From assembly GCF_963678635.1 (NCBI RefSeq), contig NW_026971530.1, forward strand, positions 1 to 64,000: a DNA stretch of 64,000 bases, in the 5' to 3' direction. Below the pieces are notes generated by a model. The model made no database searches. It saw only the letters and a program-made list of their open reading frames with translations, and was not told where the DNA came from. A program made the translations under genes and the position numbers. Positions 11,399-21,498 of this stretch are shown here, piece by piece. Within the stretch, counting starts at the first letter, position 1. Each line of letters opens with the position of its first letter. This DNA is from Symsagittifera roscoffensis. Its lineage: Eukaryota; Xenacoelomorpha; Acoela; Convolutidae.

Positions 11399-11770
11399 TT
11401 AATTTGTAATGGTCCAATTCAGTCCTGTTTTACCTTCAATAGCTGATGACGTTGTAGGCGCCTGGGGACAAACATCTACCACTCCGGCCCACACAAGTTG
11501 CCTAGAGAGCCAGTCTAGACCATCTTCCAAACCAACTCCGGTTTGCGCATCACATGCCTGGATATGCCACTTTCTACCACAACAGATCTTGTGTAGGTTC
11601 AACTCATTGGTTAGAATCTCAACCCCTATTGCGTCTCGTGAGTCCTGTTTGCTAGCCAGCACTAGCAAGATGGCGCTCCTTAGATCTTTCTCCAACATGA
11701 GTCGAGACAGCTCACTCTGTGCTTCCGAGAGACGAGACTGATCTGAGCTGTCTACTACGAATATTAGAGC
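11399..11770 (-). CDS. TRIM23: TRIM23 exon 7: ARF domain C-terminal half and stop
   Basis: It contains [18 protein letters not shown], then the G4 box as SKQD (S600-D603) where ARF proteins have NKQD, then the G5 region [20 protein letters not shown]. After the usual end (GVVDV) it carries about 25 extra residues before TAA at 11399-11401. Confidence 0.93.
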   Translation of the reverse strand, partial: ALIFVVDSSDQSRLSEAQSELSRLMLEKDLRSAILLVLASKQDSRDAIGVEILTNELNLHKICCGRKWHIQACDAQTGVGLEDGLDWLSRQLVWAGVVDVCPQAPTTSSAIEGKTGLNWTITN

Positions 11771-14700
11771 CTGAAAAAACATGAATTGCAAGGAGAGCGA
11801 AGAAAAACATAACGGATTATAATCATCTAAATTGATATTTGTATCATAACTCACTCCGCTGTTTAATTTTAGTTATAACAGCACCAATTTGTTTCAGTTA
11901 GATTGAGTGAATACTGACAACCCCCGATACTCAAAAAACATTCAGTTACATAACCCTGATTACTGTGATTGCCTAAAAACTGCTATTTTTATCTTTTCCC
12001 GCAGCTCAGACGAACTTCACTTTTAGACTACAACTAACATTTCTTTGTGAGAAGACACGATTATTCTTTAGGATAGCTGTTAATCACAAGCAAAATTCCG
12101 TTAAATTATAATAATGAGATATAAATTTGAGTGTTCAAGCACAGAAAAAAGCCACTATTCCCTACCTGTGTGTTGAGATAGTAGTGTTTCCACAGTGGCC
12201 TCAACTTCGGGTCTCCGCCCACATCCCAGATGTTGAACTGCAGGTTCTTGTACTCCACAGTCTCAACGTTGAAGCCGATGGTGGGCAGAGTAGTGGGCAC
12301 GAACTCGTTCTGCTTCAATTTGAACAGGATGGATGTCTTGCCTGCATTGTTCAGACCCAACATCACCAGACGCATCTCTATCTTCGGACCTAGCACACAT
12401 TCAGAGTGTATCGTTAATGCACACACAATCAAAAAAGAGCACACTAGAGGCCATTACATTACCTAGTGTAAGCTTAATGTAGGTTATAAAGTATGCACTT
12501 ATTGTTCGTGTCATTCGCAGAGTTTTATTGAGCTAGTGGAGCTACAAGTTCAAACAAACCTATGTGGACCCTATTGTCCCTGGTGAATGTGATGGGCACA
12601 CTGGGATCACATGATGACACATTCACAACAGCTCCATTTCCACCTCCACTATTTGCCCCGTTGGACCCACTGGTGCCGTAAGAATTGGAACTAGATGATC
12701 CGCCACTGCTAAGAAGCTCCTGCAGTTGAGACTGTTGCCATTGAGCTGCGTCTACAAGACGACTGATTTCCGACCTGAAAAATGTAGCAAACAGACATTT
12801 GGAAAAGTTTCACTCATCTGACAGGAACCGAAAGCATTTTCATAGAAAAAATGTGACATCAAATATCTTTCGTGATTGAAACTTTTAAATATCAACTAAC
12901 CCAATTTGAGAGAACTGGATCAATAGATCATTTTTTTTTTCGCTGAAAAATCTGAAAATTAAAATCCCATTTTGAAACTGAAAGCCATTCACGGTTTTTC
13001 TTGCACCATTTGCAAATCGTAGCAAAGCATCGAAAACCAGCGTATGTGCAACTTTATAATTCACACCTTAGCAAGATCTTGTTCGATGTTCATATCAATT
13101 CGTTGAAGTCCTTATACCTTATAAAATTAGCTATACAATTTAGCTTACCTGCGCACAATTAGGTCGACATCGCCCAATGTCGACTGCCTCTTCAGGTCAG
13201 TCTCAGTGGAGGTCAGCTGAGAGAGAATCATGGTCAGAGTCTGCATGCTCTGCTGTAGTGCTAGCTTCTTCTCCCTCACATACGTGTTCACTACAGATAG
13301 AGCCACTTCCTCTTGGCGCCTTAGATTATGCCGTAAATCCTCAAAATAATCATGCACCTGGCAACAGAAAAAACATCAGCTGCAATTTGAACCAAAAAAT
13401 GATTAATTGGCGATTGTTTGAGACCGTGTTTTGATTAGATGGATGAAATTTAAATTGCCAACTTTCTTGTAACTTTACTAAAATTTCGAACTATAATAAT
13501 CTGATCTACAGATTTTTCTGATCAACGTTTACTGCCTCAAATTAAAAAACATCAAACCTGTTGTCTGGCAACTAGCGCTGTTCCCCTCACGTTCGTCAAT
13601 TGTCCATTAGGCCCCGTTGTGACTCCCGCTGCATTCGCATTTAAATCAGATCCCAAAACACTCATAGAACTTCCTGTCGACGATGGGGATCTAGTAGAGG
13701 TTCCTTCTATAAGCTGCATACAGGCGTTCAACTTTCGTATGTAAATGGTCACGTCGTCTGAGAAGTTGTTAATGATATTCAGGCAGCTGGTCAACAACGA
13801 CTTGATCGAATCTGCTTCATGGATCAATAGGTTGAACTTATGACCTTTGTGGGAACTGAAATCTCTACAAAGATAGCACATCATTGGAAGCTGGAACTGC
13901 GAGATCATTTGAGACGACGAGGACTGAGTCGAGGAGTTCGGGGGAATTGAGGTGGGTATCTGGCATGCCGGTTCCAGGCATACTAGCTCTACAGGGTGTC
14001 CCGGATGTAACCTGCACTGGGGTCTCTGGCGTGTCGGAGCTTCGCAGATCGGAATTCGCTTATGCTTTGACAGTGTCTTAAACAAATCCGTTTTTAATTA
14101 ATTTTAGCAGCACAGCGTTTTTCTTATTTGGATTTAGACTCCCAACTAGTTAAATAAATGATAAGCGTGCATATTTGGACTTCCAGAGATAACCATTATC
14201 CACAATAACCCCACGGGCACCCACGATGATAGCGGGCACCAACCCGCTCGTAAATAAGTCGAAATAAATACTAACATTGGTAGAATGAATGATTTCTGAG
14301 CACTGCTGACATAAATTAGTTGCACAAGTCAAGCAATACAGTGTTGCCACATGAAGTTCGTTCTCATCGCACTTCCGGTTAATTGCAACACTATTAGGAC
14401 TGAGCTGAGGAGAAACAACTGACTCAGAGTGGGCTCTCAAACGAGCGCTCGAAAAATTTGAATCGACAGTGCAATTCGAAGCATTCCCTCGTCCCTCTAT
14501 TTGAGAAGAATCAAGAACTTCGAGAAGAGAGAAATTTTTGTTGAGTTCAGCCACACCAGCTGTAAGAGATTAAATCATTGAAGTTTAAATCATTGGAGTA
14601 ATAGATCAAATTAATGAAGTTATTAAACTTCAATACAATAATCAACAACACAAATGAGCGAACTGGTTATCATGGGATATATTTGTTGGCCGCCTTTATG

Positions 14701-15036
14701 TTATAAATAACTTCAAAATATCCTTCCACAAACAGGTTCGATCTTTAAAGTTTTTCACAAATGCTCAAAGTCTAGCTGATAATTTAGAAAATTAAAAAAC
14801 AACTTACCGGGAGGGACAAAAGTTGAGCTACGATCGAAAGGGCAGATGATGTTGTTTGAGGAGGTTCCATTGTCCTCACTCGACAACAGTCTGGAGAGGC
14901 AACTTGTACAAAGAGTGTGTCCACACAGCAGCAGTCTAGGCACTCTTTCTCCGGAGGAAGAAAAGCCGTTTTCACAAACTTTGCACCGAGGCGACGCTGA
15001 ATTCGACATCTTCGATCTCGCTTTCAAAATTTTCAC
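11399..15036 (-). CDS. TRIM23: TRIM23 (ARD1)-like E3 ubiquitin ligase with C-terminal ARF GTPase domain, seven exons
   Basis: The domain order is RING, B-box 1, B-box 2, coiled coil, ARF GTPase, and this combination is unique to TRIM23/ARD1. Known family roles are E3 ubiquitin ligase activity switched by GTP binding of its own ARF domain, in endomembrane trafficking, innate immune signalling and autophagy. Exons on the minus strand are 15036-14808, 14559-14276, 14076-13558, 13357-13149, 12774-12560, 12389-12166 and 11770-11399. All junctions are GT-AG and the phases agree throughout (2,052 nt, 683 residues). Human TRIM23 is about 574 residues; the extra length is in low-complexity inserts and a short C-terminal extension. 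An internal ATG at 15009 is an alternative start. The first LTR lies head-to-head about 300 bp upstream, and exon 1 has been copied twice into the downstream array. Confidence 0.95.
12166..12389 (-). CDS. TRIM23: TRIM23 exon 6: ARF domain, P-loop and switch regions
   Basis: It contains G1 GLNNAGKTS (residues 497-505), switch I with [14 protein letters not shown], and G3 WDVGGDPK, followed by [13 protein letters not shown]. The catalytic Gln of canonical ARF (DVGGQ) is Asp here. Human TRIM23 also lacks the Gln (Lys), so this fits the family. Donor ACACAG|GTAGGG. Confidence 0.93.
12560..12774 (-). CDS. TRIM23: TRIM23 exon 5: end of coiled coil and linker to the ARF domain
   Basis: This exon has no long ORF because of its phases, but it is clear: acceptor TTTTTCAG, then [20 protein letters not shown], a 25-residue Ser/Gly/Asn-rich insert, then [16 protein letters not shown], which matches the conserved TRIM23 linker just before the ARF domain. 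Donor CATAG|GTTTG. The Ser/Gly insert is an expansion relative to vertebrates. Confidence 0.9.
12890..13030. repeat. Dispersed repeat fragment in TRIM23 intron 4
   Basis: A segment with TTTTTTTCGCTGAAAAATCTGAAAATTAAAATCC and GAGAACTGGATCAA resembles parts of the repeat at 6010-6320 and 8690-9060. It helps show that this is a genomic family and not a local duplication. Confidence 0.4.
13149..13357 (-). CDS. TRIM23: TRIM23 exon 4: coiled coil
   Basis: It opens [19 protein letters not shown], a segment strongly conserved in TRIM23, and continues as a heptad-like helix ([17 protein letters not shown]). Donor GCGCAG|GTAAGC leaves two bases of an Arg codon. Confidence 0.92.
13558..14076 (-). CDS. 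TRIM23: TRIM23 exon 3: B-box 2 and start of coiled coil
   Basis: It begins TLSKHKR after an AAG acceptor and contains the second B-box ([18 protein letters not shown] ... MMCYLCRDF ... HKGHK). A Ser/Pro-rich insert sits inside the box, between its two Cys pairs. The exon then enters the helical region ([16 protein letters not shown]) and ends in a Ser/Asn/Gly-rich stretch before the donor CAACAG|GTTTGA. It is 519 bp, phase 0 at both ends. Confidence 0.92.
14276..14559 (-). CDS. TRIM23: TRIM23 exon 2: linker and B-box 1
   Basis: Acceptor CTCTTACAG and donor ACCAAT|GTTAGT. It encodes a KNFSLLEVL linker that aligns with the same position in vertebrate TRIM23. The B-box type zinc ligands follow in [22 protein letters not shown] and EIIHST. 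About 45 residues of Ser/Asn-rich insert separate the two parts. Confidence 0.92.
14808..15036 (-). CDS. TRIM23: TRIM23 exon 1: start codon and RING finger
   Basis: The 229 bp run from ATG to the donor CCCG|GTAAGTT. RING ligands are C18, C21, C38, H40, C43, C46, C65 and a final D68 (CPFD). An Asp as last ligand is also found in other TRIM23 proteins. The exon ends in phase 1 (G|CT, Ala). Bases 14826-15036 of it are what was carried into units B and C. Confidence 0.93.
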
Positions 15037-15330
15037 TACAATGATTTCCTTGTCAATCAGTGGTTAATGTCAATCATGTTCATTTCATTCTCCTTATTTG
15101 ACGCAGCACACTTTTTCATCTCTGAAAATACCCCAAACTTGAAATCAACGGAATAAAACCGAGCGGAAAAAAATAAGAAAGCAAAAAAAATAAAAGCCCA
15201 AAATTTTACCGGGAGTTTCAACAAGCTGATTTTGGGTTCCGGTTTATCTCACAGGGGCGAAAGCAAAAATTTGTTGAGGTATTAAACCGAGTCAGAAACT
15301 TCACGTCACCATGTGTCAGTCGGTCGTATT
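15037..15330 (-). promoter_or_regulatory. TRIM23 5' flank, between the start codon and the first LTR
   Basis: This stretch is present in each array unit but absent from the diverged LTR copy D, which begins at the equivalent of 15331. It is therefore best read as host TRIM23 5' UTR and promoter. It is duplicated at 17501-17770, 27775-28044 and 38051-38320. No clear TATA box was seen. Its last 17-20 bases (15313-15333) also match LTR-internal sequence, so the exact host/LTR boundary is uncertain. Confidence 0.5.
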
Positions 15331-17497
15331 TGGGAGGGAAGGAAAGGGGCTCGAGTGTGAACTCGGATAAAATCTGAGGTCACGAAAAAGAAATTTTAAC
15401 GAAACGAAATATTGTTGTTAATATGCTATGTCTATTATATAAATCAAAAAGGCTGCTTGACAATTTTCTGATTGGATAAGACAAAAGAAATTTTAATCAT
15501 TAGCTTGCAAAGCGGAAATTTAAGGTGCAGATGTGTGCAGATTTTGATTGCTTTTTAGCGATAATGTGACAATTTTGCATGGTCGTGAATTTTGGGGTGT
15601 AGATAAAGTTAAATCTGCTGCAAACTTCTGTAAATGACCACTGGCACTGTATTTTGAGCAACACTCAACATTCTGGGGATTCACTGGCAGACGGTAACGC
15701 GCGATGAGGACAACGATCTTGAGTCCGGGGAGTATGTCCCAATCGGTCGTATTTGGAAGTTTGATTTTGAACAGCGCGAAAAACATGATTTTGGTGTGAA
15801 ATGGAATTTTTCAAAAATTCGAATTGGGCATGTCATGTTCAACTTTCTCGCGACAACTGAAATCTCAGAAAATAAGATCAGAACAACCGAATTACAATCG
15901 CAAAAAAAGTATCGAAAAAACAGCGGGAAATTGCTATTCCCAATTTCCAGATATAATAGCATACTAGAGTAGAGCTGTCCTATCTTGGAATAGAAGGCAT
16001 AACGATTGCGAACCGAAGAGATACCAATAAGAAATGGACCAGAGTGAACCTTCGGTGGAAAGGTGGACAGCCGAAGTCTCCCAATGGTCCAACCCCAAAA
16101 TTCCATTCTCAAGTTAAAACTCATTGATTTAAAACTTCTCAAGTCATATTTAATTCCATTTATGCTAGAGTCGCTAGTTAATTTAGTTACTCCAATTCTC
16201 GAGTGTGCTGGTATGTGAGTACCCCATTTAGTTTTCTTGAGTGCGTTTTATAATTGTTATGTTGAGGTAGGGAGAGTTTCAGGTTGATCCATCTGAAATG
16301 GACCAAAGTTCCACCGTCTAATGAAAAGCAACTAAAACGGAATGTTCCGACCACGTTTTCAACGGCGTTCGCGTATTTTAGGTATTTTGAGACCTAAGTG
16401 TGGGGACATTCTTGTTTTCTAGAGTGGGGGGTACTTTGTTAGTAGCCTTTAAGCTGTAACGAGGATTTAAGTCTCATGTCGCAAGTGAAACGAATTGGCT
16501 CCGACCGTTCGAGGTAGAAAAACACAAGAGATAGTGTCCCTGATCTTGAGCCAATGGTTATAGGGCCTATTTTTCTTGAACCTCATTTATGACTTAAGTA
16601 GGCGAATGTTACATAGTGTTTTTATGGCGCTCCTGGGTGTTTTAACGACATCCTGATTACGGAGTCAAACCCACTTGACACAGCTCCGGGCTACATGCCC
16701 ATTCTGGAGTACCGGTGGTACGGCTAAGCGGGAACGTGTAAACCTTCCGGTTGTACCGTGATAGCTTTTTAAGAAAACTCGAGAAAATTCCTGGTACGCT
16801 CTCCGAACGAGGCCTAGCTAACCGAGTGAGGGAGGTAACTAGATGGACAAAAACGAGCAAAAAGACAAAAAGCGAAACAAAAACCAAAAGAGACTAGAAA
16901 AAGAAAAAAACCATAAAACAAATGAAAGGACAGTGACTTTGATACCAAATTAGTTGGATCAAACCTTTATATTAAGAAAAATAATATACCCATACTGTTC
17001 CCACAAGACCGATCGTTTCGATCAAGTCAGCAATTTTATACAGGTGCCCGATTGTGGGGCGTTGTTAAGGTTTTTCAGATACATTGCAACTTCACTGGAC
17101 CACAAGGAGACTTGACTGGAAAAGGTGACCAGCCAAGCGGGGAAGCGGTTCACAGGAAGGTGACCCGACAGGTGCTGGAAACACTAGAGGAACATCCAGC
17201 AAGGACGAGAACAAACAGAGAATGGCACACAGGGGTGTTCTGTTTGGTCATTCGACGGACCACTAGGAGACTTGATTGGAACAGGTGACCAGTCAAGTGG
17301 GAAAGTGGTTTTGGTGAGAGGCGCGGGACACTCCAAGGAGACAACCAGCCCGGAATCAGAACAGCCAGAGTAGGACAGACAGGGGTGTTCCCTTTGGTCA
17401 AACGGGTATCGTTAAAATCCACTTTACATTATAGGGGATAAGTGTAAAAATGGATAAGCGGATTCCCACTGTTTGAGGATACGTTTTTACTCAAGCA
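15331..17497 (+). repeat. Gypsy LTR, copy A1
   Basis: The terminus is placed at TGGGAGGGAAGG because homology with LTR copy D starts there; an alternative start is TGTGAACTCGG at 15356, directly after the purine tract. The 3' end is ...CAAGCA, 5 bp before a primer-binding-like site in the copies followed by internal sequence. A TATA-like TATATAAA lies at 15436-15443. The 3' part has an imperfect 160-bp internal tandem duplication (GGACCAC(A/T)AGGAGACTTGA at 17097 and 17257). Minus-strand frames here are shadows. Confidence 0.7.
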
Positions 17498-17500
17498 GAG

Positions 17501-19940
17501 TGGTTAATGTCAATCATGTTCATTTCATTCTCCTTATTTGACGCAGCACACTTTTTCATCTCTGAAAATACCCCAAACTTGAAATCAACGGAATAAAACC
17601 GAGCGGAAAAAAATAAGAAAGCAAAAAAAATAAAAGCCCAAAATTTTACCGGGAGTTTCAACAAGCTGATTTTGGGTTCCGGTTTATCTCACAGGGGCGA
17701 AAGCAAAAATTTGTTGAGGTATTAAACCGAGTCAGAAACTTCACGTCACCATGTGTCAGTCGGTCGTATTTGGGAGGGAAGGAAAGGGGCTCGAGTGTGA
17801 ACTCGGATAAAATCTGAGGTCACGAAAAAGAAATTTTAACGAAACGAAATATTGTTGTTAATATGCTATGTCTATTATATAAATCAAAAAGGCTGCTTGA
17901 CAATTTTCTGATTGGATAAGACAAAAGAAATTTTAATCATTAGCTTGCAAAGCGGAAATTTAAGGTGCAGATGTGTGCAGATTTTGATTGCTTTTTAGCG
18001 ATAATGTGACAATTTTGCATGGTCGTGAATTTTGGGGTGTAGATAAAGTTAAATCTGCTGCAAACTTCTGTAAATGACCACTGGCACTGTATTTTGAGCA
18101 ACACTCAACATTCTGGGGATTCACTGGCAGACGGTAACGCGCGATGAGGACAACGATCTTGAGTCCGGGGAGTATGTCCCAATCGGTCGTATTTGGAAGT
18201 TTGATTTTGAACAGCGCGAAAAACATGATTTTGGTGTGAAATGGAATTTTTCAAAAATTCGAATTGGGCATGTCATGTTCAACTTTCTCGCGACAACTGA
18301 AATCTCAGAAAATAAGATCAGAACAACCGAATTACAATCGCAAAAAAAGTATCGAAAAAACAGCGGGAAATTGCTATTCCCAATTTCCAGATATAATAGC
18401 ATACTAGAGTAGAGCTGTCCTATCTTGGAATAGAAGGCATAACGATTGCGAACCGAAGAGATACCAATAAGAAATGGACCAGAGTGAACCTTCGGTGGAA
18501 AGGTGGACAGCCGAAGTCTCCCAATGGTCCAACCCCAAAATTCCATTCTCAAGTTAAAACTCATTGATTTAAAACTTCTCAAGTCATATTTAATTCCATT
18601 TATGCTAGAGTCGCTAGTTAATTTAGTTACTCCAATTCTCGAGTGTGCTGGTATGTGAGTACCCCATTTAGTTTTCTTGAGTGCGTTTTATAATTGTTAT
18701 GTTGAGGTAGGGAGAGTTTCAGGTTGATCCATCTGAAATGGACCAAAGTTCCACCGTCTAATGAAAAGCAACTAAAACGGAATGTTCCGACCACGTTTTC
18801 AACGGCGTTCGCGTATTTTAGGTATTTTGAGACCTAAGTGTGGGGACATTCTTGTTTTCTAGAGTGGGGGGTACTTTGTTAGTAGCCTTTAAGCTGTAAC
18901 GAGGATTTAAGTCTCATGTCGCAAGTGAAACGAATTGGCTCCGACCGTTCGAGGTAGAAAAACACAAGAGATAGTGTCCCTGATCTTGAGCCAATGGTTA
19001 TAGGGCCTATTTTTCTTGAACCTCATTTATGACTTAAGTAGGCGAATGTTACATAGTGTTTTTATGGCGCTCCTGGGTGTTTTAACGACATCCTGATTAC
19101 GGAGTCAAACCCACTTGACACAGCTCCGGGCTACATGCCCATTCTGGAGTACCGGTGGTACGGCTAAGCGGGAACGTGTAAACCTTCCGGTTGTACCGTG
19201 ATAGCTTTTTAAGAAAACTCGAGAAAATTCCTGGTACGCTCTCCGAACGAGGCCTAGCTAACCGAGTGAGGGAGGTAACTAGATGGACAAAAACGAGCAA
19301 AAAGACAAAAAGCGAAACAAAAACCAAAAGAGACTAGAAAAAGAAAAAAACCATAAAACAAATGAAAGGACAGTGACTTTGATACCAAATTAGTTGGATC
19401 AAACCTTTATATTAAGAAAAATAATATACCCATACTGTTCCCACAAGACCGATCGTTTCGATCAAGTCAGCAATTTTATACAGGTGCCCGATTGTGGGGC
19501 GTTGTTAAGGTTTTTCAGATACATTGCAACTTCACTGGACCACAAGGAGACTTGACTGGAAAAGGTGACCAGCCAAGCGGGGAAGCGGTTCACAGGAAGG
19601 TGACCCGACAGGTGCTGGAAACACTAGAGGAACATCCAGCAAGGACGAGAACAAACAGAGAATGGCACACAGGGGTGTTCTGTTTGGTCATTCGACGGAC
19701 CACTAGGAGACTTGATTGGAACAGGTGACCAGTCAAGTGGGAAAGTGGTTTTGGTGAGAGGCGCGGGACACTCCAAGGAGACAACCAGCCCGGAATCAGA
19801 ACAGCCAGAGTAGGACAGACAGGGGTGTTCCCTTTGGTCAAACGGGTATCGTTAAAATCCACTTTACATTATAGGGGATAAGTGTAAAAATGGATAAGCG
19901 GATTCCCACTGTTTGAGGATACGTTTTTACTCAAGCAGAG
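17501..19940 (+). repeat. Tandem duplicate of TRIM23 flank plus LTR (copy A2)
   Basis: This repeats 15061-17500 with no difference noticed. The join reads CAAGCAGAG|TGGTTAATG, sharing only AG with the sequence before 15061. The LTR part is 17771-19937. The identity of the two copies means a very recent event, or an assembly duplication. Confidence 0.85.
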
Positions 19941-19942
19941 CC

Positions 19943-19960
19943 TGGAAACAGGTTCTAAGG
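19943..19960 (+). promoter_or_regulatory. Candidate primer-binding site, unit A
   Basis: TGGAAACAGGTTCTAAGG begins 5 bp after the LTR end ...CAAGCA. It starts with TGG, as expected for pairing with a tRNA 3' CCA. The tRNA was not identified. Equivalent sites are at 30217, 40493 and 51761. Confidence 0.45.
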
Positions 19961-20014
19961 TTTTCTCTCGAGAAGTTTAGCACCCATCGCGCTTAAGGTA
20001 ATTTTCGGCTTAAG

Positions 20015-20137
20015 AGGGGGGCTAAACAGGGGGGAGGTTAGAAGGGGGGCTGGTTAGGTTAGAGGTTGGCGGTTGCAAATTGTAAAAAGGAGCACACGTT
20101 GCAGTAACTAATCAATCGATATTGTCGATTTAGTTAC
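20015..20137 (+). promoter_or_regulatory. Leader G-tracts and stem-loop
   Basis: Three runs of six G at 20016-20048 are followed by GGTTAGGTTAGAGGTTGG, a possible G-quadruplex. A stem-loop then follows: GTAACTAA (20104-20111) pairs with TTAGTTAC (20130-20137), and the stem extends inward through AATCGA/TCGATT with a small bulge. The same leader structure is in units B and C and, diverged, in D. Its position between PBS and gag suits a packaging or dimerisation element, but that role is inferred. Confidence 0.4.
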
Positions 20138-20670
20138 ATTAGAATCTTACACGCGTGAGTTACAAAGCGAGGATATCCAAATTTATGATCAAATTAAGGT
20201 AGATACCATGGTCGGAAAAGGTGGAGGGATCGGAAATAGACAGTTTTTGGAACCTGGAAGGAGAATACCCCAAAAGAACGTTAGTAGGGTAGAGGAAAAC
20301 GCGTGACAATCAGGTACCAGACATTTTTTTTAACGAAAGGACGACATTACTCACCTTTGAGTTTTAGGTGGGTTCATTTTTCTGTTTTATCATTTTCTCA
20401 ATTGAGTTTTTACATTTTCGGTACTAGATTTGTCGGTTTTAGACAAATAGTGATCACAAGACACCTGCTAACAAGTTGGGTATTCAATTCTAACGGATTT
20501 ATCAAGAGAGAGAAAAACAAGGGGGCTAGTAATTGAAACTTTTGGCCAGTAAGGTTGGGTTTTTGAAATTTTTTTATTCTACAACTCAAGTGTGGTACCA
20601 GAGATAGTGGTTCAAGGGTCTCAACACTGAAGATGAAAAGACCCGATTGTCCCAACACAGGAATAATGGA

Positions 20671-21320
20671 GTCTTGGGACAGTACGAAGAAATCTTGGGA
20701 CAGTACGAAGAAGTCTTAGGACAGTACGGAAAAGTCTTGGGACAGTACGAAGAAGTCTTGGGACAGTACGAAGAAGTCTTGGGACAGTGCAGAAAAGTCT
20801 TGGGACAGTACGAAGAAGTCTTGGGTCCGTACAGAAAAGTTTTGGGACAGTACGAAGAAGTCTTGGGACAGTACAGAAAAGTCTTGGGACAGTACGATGA
20901 AGTCTTGGGACAGTACGGAAAAGTCTTGGGACAGCACGAAGAAGTCTTGGGACAGTACAGAGAGCCTTGGGACAGTACGGAAAAGTCTTGGGACAGTACG
21001 GAAAAGTCTTGGGAGAGTACGAAGAAGTCTTGGGACAGTACGGAAAAGTCTTGAGACAGAGTGAAGTGTCCCAACACTAGAACGAGGAGGTCTTGGGACA
21101 GTGCGAGGTAGCCCAACACTTGAGTAGTAGGTCTTGAGACAGGGTGGAGTGTCCCAATACTCTGGTGCGAGGTCTTGGGACAGTGTGAAGCATCCCGACA
21201 CTTGGTCGAAGGGTCTTGGGACAGTACCAGGTGTCCCAGAACTAGTTCTTGGGACGGTGCGAAGTGTCAAAACACTAAGACGAGAGGTCTTGGGATAGCG
21301 TGAAGTGTCCCAACACTTAA
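20671..21320 (+). repeat. Leader minisatellite, 21-bp unit then 40-45-bp units, unit A
   Basis: About 18 units of 21 bp (core GTCTTGGGACAGTACG) run from 20671 to 21055. To about 21320 they are followed by longer degenerate units in which CTTGGGACAGTG alternates with its near-complement GTGTCCCAACAC, giving potential hairpins. It ends about 180 bp before the gag ATG. The plus frame reading VLGQYEE repeats is open here but interrupted in the diverged copy D, so it is not taken as coding. Copies lie at 30946-31595 and 41222-41871. Confidence 0.85.
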
Positions 21321-21498
21321 GTAAAAGCACAAAAAAGCACACTCAGATTGATTAAAAAACAGCCAAAAGTCAACTAGATTAAGATCTCTTAATAACTTTG
21401 TCTTAAAAAAATTGGGAAGAATTTTTAGATTTTTATCTGTAGAATAGAAACTTGTAAATATTAATATTGTAAATAAGAAAAAATTGTGAATAAAAATC

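Noticed and set aside
15681-16142. Minus-strand frame of 153 codons inside the LTR, conserved in all LTR copies
   Set aside because: Copies A-C are too similar to show selection, copy D breaks it, and it has no recognisable domain or start context.
20647-21054. Open frame of 135 codons with a repeated VLGQYEE peptide
   Set aside because: It is produced by a 21-bp repeat (a multiple of three). In diverged copy D the repeat persists but the frame has indels and a stop, so selection is not on this peptide.
20671-21055. CRISPR-like regular repeats
   Set aside because: There are no unique spacers, the repeat is a contiguous minisatellite, and the genome is eukaryotic.
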